Source of the DNA: Basidiobolus meristosporus CBS 931.73
Lineage: Eukaryota > Basidiobolomycota > Basidiobolomycetes > Basidiobolales > Basidiobolaceae
Length of the DNA: 64,000 nt
Reading direction: 5' to 3'
NCBI GenBank assembly: GCA_002104905.1
Contig: MCFE01000106.1
Coordinates: 105,886 to 169,885 of the forward strand
Position numbers and translations under genes: made by a program. This document shows positions 48,415 through 58,580 of this stretch, one piece after another. Numbering within the stretch: position 1 is the first letter of the stretch; each line of letters opens with the position of its first letter. Below the pieces are notes generated by a model. It searched no databases, was not told the origin of the DNA, and saw only the letters and a list, made by a program, of their open reading frames with translations.

Positions 48415-49987
48415 TCATAGTGCTACGCAATCTAGTGGAAATAAACCCTCTTTCTCTTGGTGGCGACTAAGGTTTCTTCCATATACCCAATTTCCTGGCC
48501 GAATTTGATTCACCGCCACACTGTCGCCCATTCGAATTTCGAGCTGCTCGGCATTTACTGGAATGAAATCTTTCCGGACTCTTCCTTGACGATACGGTAC
48601 TCCTGTGACAAGGACTGGGTATGCTCTACCCGAAGGAGAATCGGGCGAGTTGACCGTGCAATCTTCTCCGGCCTTCATCGGATATTCGAGCAACTCGTTG
48701 GTAGACGAAGGTAGTCCTAGAGCACAGGTTAGCAACCACACTAAACCTCGAAACAAACTCCAGTCAACTACCTGGCCATTGTGAAGTTTTTGGCTTCCTC
48801 TTTTGCTTTCTCCTCCACCATATCACCCCTATAACCAGCCCTACAGCCACTAATACTCCAACCACTATACCAATTTTCAGGACCTCGTTGAAAGAGCGCC
48901 CATTGGATGGCAAGAGCGATTCTAGCATAACGTGATTAGTGTAAATGTGAATGCACGTGATACGCCAGCCAATGAAACAAATGATTGTACCACATGAAAT
49001 GAGATCAGATGTTCCACTACATGAGGAAGGTGCGCCAGGCCAGATGCATGTAAATTGATTTCCTTGTAAATCACAGCCATCGGCATCATCAGATAACTTA
49101 AACGGCGGTATTTGCCCAAGAAGGTGGTTATTTTTGAATCCACTAATGTTAATTGAATTAGTCAAAGATGGATTAGGTAATCAGCTCATCATTCACCACA
49201 CTTACAGATAGTTATAACTTCTAGACCCCCTTAGAGTCCCAGGTATCTCGCCCCATAGATCGTTGTCATTGAAGTTTCTAATTTGGAAGATGAGAAATCA
49301 TACCAACGTGCCTACTGAACAAATTTGATCAACTTACATATGTTGGAGCGCTAAAATGAAAAGCTCGTCAGGTATACTACCGTTAAGCTTGGATCCCTCC
49401 AGGGAACTAAATAATCGAGTCTACGGTCAAAACATGGTCAAAAGCAGTAGATACCGGTGCACTTACATATGTTTTAAGTACGCAAGTCGATCTATGTTGG
49501 AAGGGATTTTCCCATGGATATGGTTGCCATCCAATTTTCTGTTCAAAAAGGCGTTCAGTACTGGCGCCAACATGAGCGAAGCAACAACAAAGAAAAACTT
49601 TCAGCATACAGATAATTGAGACCGGATAACGTGTCAATATCGTCTGGGAATTCGCCAGTAAGGTTGTTACTAGATAGGCGGCTGAAGTAAAGTGACTTAA
49701 TCTCGAGAATTTAGGGTTCTCTTCAACAAACATTGAAGTACATACAGTCCATATACCCGACGCTCTGTATTTGTTTTGCACTCGACCCCAAACCAAGAAC
49801 AGCAATCGTCGGAATCTGGGCCGAAATCATTCCAATAATCGTCATTAATCCACCACCGGCCATGCAAGGTTGGGTAGAAGACTCGGCTGAGGTACATGCA
49901 ATCCTGTTGTAGAAGGGAGCCGTATGTCAAAGAGGGCGCGATTAAAAATAATACAAGAGTAGGTAGAAGAGAGAAGGCAAAGGACAT
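48415..49987 (-). CDS. LRR receptor-like membrane protein with cytoplasmic SH3 domain, 376 aa
   Basis: Eight exons join in frame: 49987-49746, 49681-49610, 49538-49467, 49406-49338, 49277-49206, 49142-48991, 48921-48772 and 48716-48415. Exon 1 gives a signal peptide and a plant-type LRR N-cap with a Cys pair (DDCCSWFGVEC). Exons 2-5 are 72, 72, 69 and 72 nt, all with phase-2 borders, and each encodes one leucine-rich repeat of the LxxNxLxGxIP kind (for example LSSNNLTGEFPDDI). Exon 6 adds a last repeat and a Cys-rich cap. A membrane helix (IGIVVGVLVAVGLVIGVIWW) and a basic stop (RRKQKRK) follow. The last 75 residues form an SH3 domain: VRKDFIPVNAEQLEIRMGD, NWVYGRN, GLFPLDCV. It probably senses a wall or external ligand and recruits proline-rich partners inside. 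Confidence 0.85.
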
Positions 49988-50647
49988 GAGGTAGTAACTC
50001 TTTTAGCGCATGCGGGGAGGACAACAAATAAAGAGACACTGTACTAAGTTCGAGATAAGGATTCCAAGCTGCACTCGTAAAAAGGTCGTTCAGAGATAAA
50101 TCATCAAATTGCATTGTCTATCAATTGGACCAGAGTCAGGTTCTCAAGCAATTGTCCCACATAAGCGAGCTATTACAACGACCATTAGAATAAGCAATAT
50201 TGTTTGGTTCTCTAAAAAGCACGATGCTTGTGGATATTTTAGGTTTCGGTGATTCGAACATCAGTTCGGTCATTATATATCATCAGTACCCAAAATGTTT
50301 ATATAGATGGTTACTATCTTCGATAACGGAATAACCATCATCCGCTATGGAGTGCATTCACGATCCACTGCTCATCGAAACGTTCGACTGTCACAACCAT
50401 TACAACCAATAATATTTAGTATATCAAGAACATAGAGGTAATTTTAACCTGGATAAACAGGAAAATCACCAAATTTGAGTAACCTAGCGGCCTCTCCAAG
50501 ACATTAGGCAACGCTTGCTCAATCTCGACAATATCACAGTTTTATTCATCGGAAGATTATAATTGTTCATAAATCTAATTTCTATTAAGCATTACACCAA
50601 TACAGCATCGGCACAGCGTTGGTTTGTGGCCCGCGTATTTACCATGG
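49988..50647. other. Intergenic
   Basis: AT-rich spacer containing the LRR-receptor promoter and the JMJD6 3' UTR. No coding frame is supported. Confidence 0.5.
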
Positions 50648-52386
50648 TTATGCATACCCATTGGCCTCGAGTACCTTGTATTTTCTGATCAATGCTCTCT
50701 TTCTCTTTCTCTTACATTTGCAGCACCTACACTCGCCATCGCTTCCGTCTGTTTCTGATAGCGTATCGCTAACAACAATGTCATCGCTCTCTGAGCTAGA
50801 AGTTGAGCTAGACGAACTACTGCCACTGCTAGGACATAAGGCTGGCACAAATTCCAGTGTATGAATGTGAAGCGCCAAATCTCTGTAATAGTTGGAGGAG
50901 TGGGGGGTGAAGTTTTTCACTGGGCAAGTTGCCCCATCGGTACCAAGTTGCTCCAATTGTTTGAGTAGCTTACGCGCCAACTTGGGCCGAGAATGGCGGG
51001 TGTTCAGCCATACACTCTCGAGATTGGTTGGGGAGCAAAAGTTTTGGGTTATTGCCACCGTAAAGTCTGAAGAATCAAATTTAAGTGACTGTGTATTTCG
51101 CAGGACTCGCATGGACTTACCCAGATTCATTACTACATGGTGCCAGCCACCAGGGACGAACATGGTTTCACCTGGTTTTTGCACTACTTCGATCATTCCG
51201 TATTGTTCACCTAGGGTTTTGCCCGGCATCTCCTCTGATTGTTGTTGAAACTTCGGATACACGTGTGTGAACCAGCTAACCGCCTCTCTGTCAAACGGCT
51301 TCATCGGTGGATCTACTAAAGATTTGGGGACATCGGGGGGAAACAATATCCATCTATATTGGCCTGTTGAGAAGGATACGAGACATGAATATACTAAGCT
51401 GAAGATATCATACCTTTTGTGACCAAATATTAAGGCGTTCCATGCACTCGTACCCAACGGGTCAGTATGAATTCTAATGATTAATCAACAAATAAACCAC
51501 TGCTGGTTGAGCTGAGTAGCCATATACCATAAACTTACCCGGTACCACTTCGAGCACCACCTATAACAATCCATCTATAAGGTGGCCTACGCCCTTCTCC
51601 GGTGAGACTGAACAAATCGTCTTCGAAGTAACTTGGTACAGAATAGTCACTAAGCAGATTCATTTTGGAACATTTTTCATCAACTTTGGCCTTCTTTGCA
51701 GTCGGCCCATTGTCAGAATTAGATTCCTTCGACCTTTTGGCTCTTTTGCGCGGGCCATTAAACTTGCTATCAAAAATATACAACGGGCTGTCATCGGAAA
51801 TTCCCTCGTTCTCCGTGTATCGAAGGAAATATTTCATTTTCATATAAACAGGATCGCCCTCATCATCTTCGCCGATTTTAAACTTTTCACTACCATAGTT
51901 TTTTAGTAGCGCCTAGTACACGGGCAAATTTAGTACTTCTGCTACCTTAAACTTTGTACTGGAAAGAAATCTCTTTCACTCACCTCCTTAGTCCACTCTT
52001 TATTGGCCGCCCATTTTTTGGTGACGCCAGTAAGAACTGCGGGTAAATTGGGTTTCTCAAAATTGTCTATGAATTCTTGCAGAGTAGTTGTATTCACGTC
52101 AACTCGTACTAGGGTGTCTTTTGACGACGGGATCCAATAATCGTTTTTGGCGTAATTATACTTGTTCCATTCGTGGTAATCCAGTTCTAAAAATTAGGTT
52201 GGGTTTGGTTGAGCTTTCTTTCGGAGGGGAATTCCGCGGCAAACTACGAAAATGATGATTACCTGAACGCGCCTTAACTTTGATTTTCCTGACTTTTCTT
52301 TCATATCTATATTCATCAATCTTATTCAAAGTCTTCATATACTCGACCGGATGGAGACTCAAAGAAACTACCTCATTAGGAGACAT
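50648..52386 (-). CDS. JMJD6: JMJD6-like JmjC-domain oxygenase, 470 aa
   Basis: Six exons join in frame: 52386-52263, 52186-51984, 51912-51539, 51473-51414, 51353-51121 and 51066-50648. The order of motifs follows animal JMJD6: YMKMKYFLRY, DDSPLYIFDS, EDDLFSLTGEGRRPPYRW, GARSGTGIHTDPLGTSAWNAL with the iron ligands His and Asp, GHKRWILFP with the 2-oxoglutarate lysine, and KPGETMFVPGGWHHVVMN with the distal His. DFTVAITQNF follows. A basic insert (KRAKRSK, AKKAK) interrupts the DSPLYIFDS region. The C-terminus is a serine/acid tail ending in a Cys- and Lys/Arg-rich stretch (CRCCKCKRKRKR). The family hydroxylates lysines of splicing factors, and arginine demethylation is reported; a nuclear role is likely. 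All catalytic residues are present. Confidence 0.92.
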
Positions 52387-53493
52387 GGTGTTTCTCAAGT
52401 TGCCTTAGCTGCTAAGCATGGAAACACACGTATTTAGCAAACAAAAAATCAGCAAAAAAACCACGTCTAGAACCTACACCTGAGATTGATCAGGTTTTTT
52501 ATCATCCTTTAATGTTATTGGAAGGGCAGTGATTTTTTTACACTATTTTGGGTACATATCTCGATTCCATGTCTGTGCTCTTGTCCCATAAGGTTCAGAA
52601 ACAGATTGCAAATTCTCCATCATTTGACAAAAGCTCTACACAGAGGTCAGTTGGATCTGAACCCTCCCCAAATAGCGGAGGTTTACACAGGAATTTAATA
52701 CAGTTATCCATTGCGTCATAAAGGATTCAAGCTGATCAACCGGTATTTACAGAATTTTTATCACATGCAACGGGTAGCTATAGTAAACGAAGCCTAGTCC
52801 GTGTAGTAAGGACTAATCTCAAAAGTTCATCAGACGCTTGCAATTACTGATTCATCCGTCTGCGCACACATCCTACACAACGGTATTTCTCTTCTGTTCA
52901 GTGCCCACTTCATTGATAGATGATAAGGCAAACACCCAAGAGAGAAATCCCAAAGCATTCATAACACCCAGATGGCAACTGGCATAATTTAGCGCTCCAG
53001 CCCCTTGATCCTGGATGCCAGCTTCAAGGGTATATATATTGAGCTCCTATATCCATCTCTGTACTCAGCTGACCGAAGGACCCTGATCATGAGTGTCTCT
53101 TAGAAATTAACCTGCAACTTAATTTGTTAATATTAGTTGGTGATGATTCCACCTGGATCCGGCGTTCAACAGAGTTAGCGGATGATTCTAAGCACTCCAA
53201 GCCTGAAACTCATTAGGATATGTATTTCCATGCGATAGAGGGCCAGAAATATCAGGAAATATTCCTTTTATTTCTCCTTTCTATGTGTTCACGTATGAGT
53301 CATGTGCTATAGGGATTTCGTAGGAAGGGCTATTGATGTTCGGAAATTATTTTTTAGATTAAGTTGTTGACTGAACGGACACCAGGCATAACTATATATT
53401 AAAGCGTTCCCGACAATTATAGGACTGCCTTTGCTCTGGTGGCTGAAGAGGCATTACCTTGAGGGATCGTACTGGACGTTACAACCGATCACT
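52387..53493. other. Intergenic with divergent promoters
   Basis: About 1.1 kb between JMJD6 and the small paralogue gene. A TATATATTAAAG element at about 53391-53402 precedes the ATG at 53494 by about 100 bp. No coding frame is supported. Confidence 0.45.
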
Positions 53494-53841
53494 ATGACAA
53501 TCCCCAGCTCATCCAATGAATGGCAGGCAAAGTGCGGAACTCTTCACCGTTCGAGGCCTAGCGTGTTCTCCAGAGGGGGTGTGAGCAAAAGATTTGGATG
53601 TTTGAGTAAACGCTCGTCATTTGCTGACTTGCGGTTGCAACGTAAGTTGGGGACATCCGTAAACGAGGTCAGCAGAGCCCATAGAGATAATTCAGAATTT
53701 CAAGAAGCTATATCCAAACTACGAGGAGCCGCAAATTTCGAGGATGTATTGGCTAATGGATTTTTGGACGAGACAACGGGAGTTCGCCACGATACAATCC
53801 GTTTCTCACTCACACCACCGTTGGTTCGTGACAACTACTAG
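53494..53841 (+). CDS. Small protein with a shared C-terminal motif, copy 1, 115 aa
   Basis: I take the ATG at 53494, about 100 bp after a TATA-like element; the frame itself is open from 53431. The protein is basic and Ser/Arg-rich at the N-terminus and ends with a conserved block: FEDVLANGFLDETTG, then TIRFSLTP. The same block closes the convergent gene at 54388-54696, so the two are paralogues, and the match in a protein-level pattern supports both frames as real. No signal peptide, membrane segment or known domain. The conserved end looks like a short linear interaction module. Confidence 0.6.
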   Translation: MTIPSSSNEWQAKCGTLHRSRPSVFSRGGVSKRFGCLSKRSSFADLRLQRKLGTSVNEVSRAHRDNSEFQEAISKLRGAANFEDVLANGFLDETTGVRHDTIRFSLTPPLVRDNY

Positions 53842-54387
53842 GCCCATGCATTGAGGATGTCGAGATAGAATCAATAATCTCTATAGTAAATATTTCTACC
53901 CGATATTTATCTCCACTAAGCACTTAGTTTCGGACAGAGCAACCCATCCAATGTATCTAAATATTACATGCTATACACACCATTTAACACTTTTGAGTAA
54001 GCGTTGTTTAATGAATACGGATTGCGAAGCGAATGAGCACACGTGCTTCATTGATGAAGCCGCAGAGCTATATGGGTGGTCTTGCCAGGGTTCACTCTCA
54101 AGTACTAACCTACTCCTATACTAATAAATATAAATGTAATTAGTTGAAAAATCCGCAACTTCGCTATTAAAGTTAGGTTTTGAATCTGAAATAGATTTCG
54201 CGCAAATACATGAAAATATTGTTCGCTTTTTGATATGAAGTACTGAATAACTCAAGATTGGGTTGCTTTTGGCCAAGCTTAGTCCAGAAACTTGTTTGGT
54301 TTAGTTTTAGTTTATTTGCATATCTCCAAAGAATCCTGCTTTGGAATACGATTCGATCATAAGTTACATGAGCTCCTTAGAGTTATG
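53842..54387. other. Spacer between convergent small genes
   Basis: About 550 bp between the two stop codons, without coding content. Confidence 0.5.
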
Positions 54388-54696
54388 TTACGAGGAGATT
54401 TTGGCTAGATCTGGGGTTAGAGTGAACTTGATGGTAGATTCCCTTGTTCCAGAGTTGTCAAGCAGAAATCCGTTATCTAGAATGTCTTCAAAGCTCGGTG
54501 CTTTCTTCAGAGTTTGTCTAGCGAACTCTATGGTATATACATATTCATTCTGGTGGTAGATTGCTGACTCTTCATCCTCGCTTGAACGTAAATACACAGC
54601 ATCCTCCGAGATATCAGAGCTACTCAAGCCTCTACAATGATACTTGGCTAATTTAGCTGTTGCATTCCGCCACCTAGTAGATTGTGTTCTATGCAT
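54388..54696 (-). CDS. Small protein with a shared C-terminal motif, copy 2, 102 aa
   Basis: The ATG at 54696 is chosen because a TATAAAAG box lies 72 bp upstream; the frame extends further only through GTG. The N-terminus is basic, the middle acidic and serine-rich (SSSDISEDAV, SSEDEES, candidate CK2 sites), and the C-terminus carries FEDILDNGFLLDNSG and TIKFTLTP, matching the convergent paralogue at 53494-53841. Apart from this block the two proteins have diverged strongly. The function is unknown. Confidence 0.6.
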   Translation of the reverse strand: MHRTQSTRWRNATAKLAKYHCRGLSSSDISEDAVYLRSSEDEESAIYHQNEYVYTIEFARQTLKKAPSFEDILDNGFLLDNSGTRESTIKFTLTPDLAKISS

Positions 54697-54767
54697 CTCA
54701 CGTGACAGTTTATAGTGTGGGTTGAAAAGACAGAAAGTCACTGTGGAGGCAAGGGTCTAATGATGCT

Positions 54768-54775
54768 CTTTTATA
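54768..54775 (-). promoter_or_regulatory. TATA box of small paralogue copy 2
   Basis: TATAAAAG on the minus strand, 72 bp before the ATG at 54696. Confidence 0.5.
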
Positions 54776-56056
54776 GTGGAATACACCTTTGGATCATGGG
54801 CATAGGCCATTTGGATGATAATCTGGCGCGAGGCTTGGCCGCGGAAAATATGTACTGCCAAAAATTAAGGTAATTGGCGGAACTGTATGATACGCAGGAA
54901 ATAGCGATCAACTCCTTTCATACTTAATTATTCAGGTTATTGAGGGGTCAAGTTATGCTGCTAATTAATTGCCAAAGGGCTAAACACATGGGTGTGTATA
55001 CTCCTCCTTTATGAAAAGCATAGCTTGATTATTAGTGATTTGCTAAACAAAGACCTGGACTCCAAAATTGAATCAGAATATGTTGGTTACACTGACCACT
55101 CTGCATTAGTGGGGTGTATCGCACACTTCGTACAGATTGTCGTTTTTCCCTTGTATTACACACCATCAGTGCTTAATATTGCCATTGGAGGCATTAAGTA
55201 TAATATCGCCGTACCGTTCACATTGAGAGCGCTACCAAAATGATGTTTTATTGGATCAGAGTTGTAAGCCACCCCACGTTTTCGTTGTGACTGACAAAGG
55301 TAACGGCTTTTAGAAATTGAGAATAAATAAGATTAGGTGCAATCCTAATGGCAGATGGGTTACCAAATCCAGCTACAGATTGTCTTTGCCCTAGAGGGCG
55401 TTTTACGGTCCTCCACCTTGAGCATATGGATATATTGTAGTGACCAACGAATAGCAAATATACGTCATATCAATCCAGTAAGATTGACTATGTTTGACCA
55501 TCTACGTAGATATTTCCCCAATAAGCCCAACCCCAGCTCAGCGTCCATGTCCCTGTGCATCAGTGGCCAATCAACAAAGAAACCAGACGCTTGAAATGCT
55601 TACAGAAATAAACTAGAGATTGGGGTGTTTTTAAACTCGATACATGCGCGACTGCTCTCTCACGTCGGGACCGACAATGTTGATCCGAGGTTACAAACGG
55701 TTCGTGGCGCATGGCGTAGGTGTTGGATATTCTCCACACGAATAAGAAACGTTTTCGCAGGGTTAGCATTCGTGAAAAAACTCGTCTAGTAATCCAAGAT
55801 AGGAAATGTAATAGACGTCTATGGGGTATGGATGGGAACCTCATACAGGGCACATTGGCGAATGCCCCTGCCTCAGATTATTTATAAATGAGGTAGGCCT
55901 ATTATATGGAAGGGCTTAAATGAAAGCAAGATGTGACGGCGTATTGCCAAAAGCATGTCCCATTGTTCCGGGTGATAAGCATGAAATGCCGGAAATATCT
56001 CGAGATAACCACCGCTGTTAACTGATGCTTGATGTAGACGTAATTTCAAGGCGATT
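54776..56056. other. Intergenic
   Basis: Short frames at 54992-55243, 55355-55594 and 55560-55853 overlap each other and show no motif. Confidence 0.45.
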
Positions 56057-56464
56057 TCAACGAACCAATTGCGGCCACCACTTACGAGGCTTGTCGGACG
56101 GTTCGTAGATAGGTTTTTCTTCTGCCGAATGTCGGATATGGTACATCGGGCTAGCTAAGGAAAGCAGTGCCTCAATGGTAGGATATGACTTTCCTACCAT
56201 TTCCTTGACAACTGTGAAATAGTGATATAGTATAAGGTTGCTGACCTCTTCGGTTCTTGCAGCCTTGCTAACAGCGAATCCACGACAGCTAACCTCAATT
56301 GTAAGCTGTATTCCTTCCAGGGTATGGAAGGTGAAGATAGACCAGGGAACGCAGTGATTGTTAGGGTATCCCATACGCTGAACCAACAAGCTGTCCTCTT
56401 GTATGTCAGGGAGGAGATTCCGAAGTAGATTCACAATGTCTTCCCGAGGAACGGTCGATTTCAT
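56057..56464 (-). CDS. Hypothetical protein, 135 aa
   Basis: The ATG at 56464 opens a frame with a helical N-terminus (EDIVNLLRNLLPDIQED), a beta-like middle (WSIFTFHTLEGIQLTIEVS) and a tail ending in WWPQLVR. The composition is that of a real globular protein. An upstream exon is possible because the frame stays open beyond the ATG. No family is recognised. It is the last candidate host gene before the retroelement array. Confidence 0.4.
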   Translation of the reverse strand: MKSTVPREDIVNLLRNLLPDIQEDSLLVQRMGYPNNHCVPWSIFTFHTLEGIQLTIEVSCRGFAVSKAARTEEVSNLILYHYFTVVKEMVGKSYPTIEALLSLASPMYHIRHSAEEKPIYEPSDKPRKWWPQLVR

Positions 56465-57812
56465 TGCCGCTACGAGTAGTGGGGTAAGCTTGAGGTAGAT
56501 GCTTTTCGATGCCTGCTATTCACCAATGATGAAGCAAGTGGATATAAGAGAGGGCTGGAGTGGGAGAAAATGAAGAGATGAAATGAAATCGTCTAGGCAG
56601 CAACCGATCCATTATATAATATACCGGAAACGTTTTTGGGGGCCCACTCTGGATAGACTCACCGCCAGCCTGCGATACGCTTGCTGAGTAGACATGAACT
56701 GGTGATTCCCAATATAGACAAGCTAATTCCGAGTAACGCTTAACAGCAAGTAATTTGCCAGTTGTGCAAGGTAAGCTCATATGATCTGCTTGCCTAGTGA
56801 TCGACCAATGACATTAGAAGTGTAGCATGATTACGTGGGGAGATTCGAAGCTCTAACTCAATCTTGAAAAAGCAGTCAGTCACTGTTTTCCAAGTCAGTC
56901 CAATGATCGGAAGTCTTCAGAAAACCACCCAAGTGAGACACTGCACAATTTATCGGTTGATAAACTGACGATTGGTAGGATACAACCTACATGGCCTGAT
57001 TGAGGTTATGCATTAAATCTATTACCTAATACTATTTTGTTGATTTGTGCCACTTCTATGGTGGTGATCTGAGTGTACAGTAAACTCAACCCACCAAAGC
57101 TTGGCGAGGTAGGGGAATACAGCAGTGGTGGTGTCTCGCCTAATCAGTTGATGAGCTGTAAAGATGAATTCCAGTCGAGGCAGCCTGCGGTTACCTGTCT
57201 AGTAGCTGTGCAATGGAGATATGGTTCGCCGTAGCTAAATCATATACGCGAAACAGATGGCTTATGATTTGAAAATGTGTAAGGTACCAGATGAGCCTCA
57301 CACATTGCAATACCCTAGATCTATTAGGACTAAGAAGAGCCTGAAACCAGATAATGCGTGCACAAACACCGCCAGTTGTAGCCGAGCCACTTGTTCAATC
57401 CATTCCTCATGAGCAACGGTATGGCAATGTCTGCAATCAAATGGATCCGCAATTTCATGACTAGCTGTATACCAACGGCCGGTGGAGGGAAGCTTTGGAG
57501 CTCACATCTTAATTTTTGGTCAACCTGGATGAGTATCTTGGTGTATTGGTCATTAGGTGATTGTTATTACTGTATACTTCGTATTGCAGGCTGGTAAAAT
57601 TATCAACTTGGTGGCTTAGGTGCAGTTTAGTTTTGTGCCGGCATTCAAAAAAGCTTCATATAACTTCTTAGTAATCAGATTCTAGACGCCATGATTTCTA
57701 AATTTGTATGTTGACACAATCATACAAACAATCATTCAAGTTTGAAACATTTAAAAAAACAGTTAACAACTTTCCTAGGACATTACAAAAATAGACCTGA
57801 ACTTTAATAGTG
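56465..57812. other. Transition zone before the retroelement array
   Basis: No supported gene. Frames at 56520-56780 and 57391-57597 lack motifs. The last 150 bp become AT-rich. I cannot see a clear retroelement remnant until about 57813. Confidence 0.4.
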
Positions 57813-58074
57813 GGTTGTAAGGGGTGACAACCATCAACAGGTGAAATCCTTACTTTGATGACTTAAAATAATGAAGCCAAATGCTACATGGGTTGCTATT
57901 TGTAAGTGAATAAAGAGAAGGGTCATGTTGAGAAAGCTCATAAGAAAGGCCACTAAGTTCAAGTGGAGTTAAAATATAGTTAAGTGACACTGGATGGATT
58001 GCAAAAGAAGGTAGTGGCTTATCAGCAATTGTAACCAAGTTAGATAAGTATGGATAGGAGGAAAGTAAGAATGG
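57813..58074 (-). mobile_element. LINE 3' fragment A, 5'-truncated and diverged
   Basis: The left end has a degraded form of the shared LINE 3' tail (GGTGACAACC, CAACAGGTGAAATCCTTACTT). The minus-strand frame 58038-57850 encodes about 60 residues homologous to the C-terminus of the intact LINE ORF2 (PLPSF, then a PLxxxLTPxEL pattern). It ends on the right at a TTAGGG motif. It is the most diverged copy in the array. Confidence 0.65.
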
Positions 58075-58080
58075 TTAGGG
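58073..58080 (+). repeat. Telomere-like junction motif
   Basis: GGTTAGGG sits exactly between the truncated 5' end of element A and the 3' end of element B. Confidence 0.7.
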
Positions 58081-58573
58081 AGGGAAAGTCACCATTGCAG
58101 TGAAATCTTTATTTTTGCTAAGTAGTTACCCCTATGAGAAGTTCTTGTGATGATCCTGTCAAAAGGCCATCACAAATTTAAAGTCCTGCAACTAAGAGGT
58201 ACTGATCCTGTCAGGACACCATGTAAAGTCCATCAAAAACTTAGTCAAAATTTTTCATTACAACAATATATTAGTGGCTTTTAATTGGTTCCCTGCCAAT
58301 TTGCTCACTTTCTGATCCTGGACACTTGGTCACCTCCTACATTTGTGTACATTGATTGGCTATTGCCTCTTTTTCACACTCCTTGCTTCTTGACTCAACA
58401 GTTTCTCTTACTTTCTATGCATACAAATTGCTTTATTTCTGCTGAAACTTCAGTTGTACCTCAATTGCCAATTGTATTGACCTATACAAGTCCCTATACC
58501 CTACACTAACATTATGCCCAACCCCACACTCAACAAGTAACTCCATTAAAATCCACCATCCAATAAGCATTTC
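58081..58573 (-). mobile_element. Retroelement fragment B (tail plus repeat R)
   Basis: It starts on the left with the LINE tail (AGGGAAAGTCACC, loop, GTGAAATCTTTATTT) and then runs directly into repeat R (58131-58573). No ORF2 C-terminus lies between, unlike element C. It therefore looks like an internally deleted or non-autonomous derivative. It is truncated at the next TTAGGG. Confidence 0.6.
58131..58573. repeat. Direct repeat R, copy 1
   Basis: It aligns with about 58987-59459 in the same orientation with high similarity. Shared blocks include GATCCTGTCAAAAGGCC, GTTCCCTGCCAATTTGCTCA and CTTCAGTTGTACCTCAATTG. Its right edge is the telomere-like junction at 58574, whereas copy 2 continues into other LINE sequence. 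Confidence 0.75.
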
Positions 58574-58580
58574 TTAGGGG
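58574..58580 (+). repeat. Telomere-like junction motif
   Basis: TTAGGGG between fragment B and the 3' tail of element C. Confidence 0.65.
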
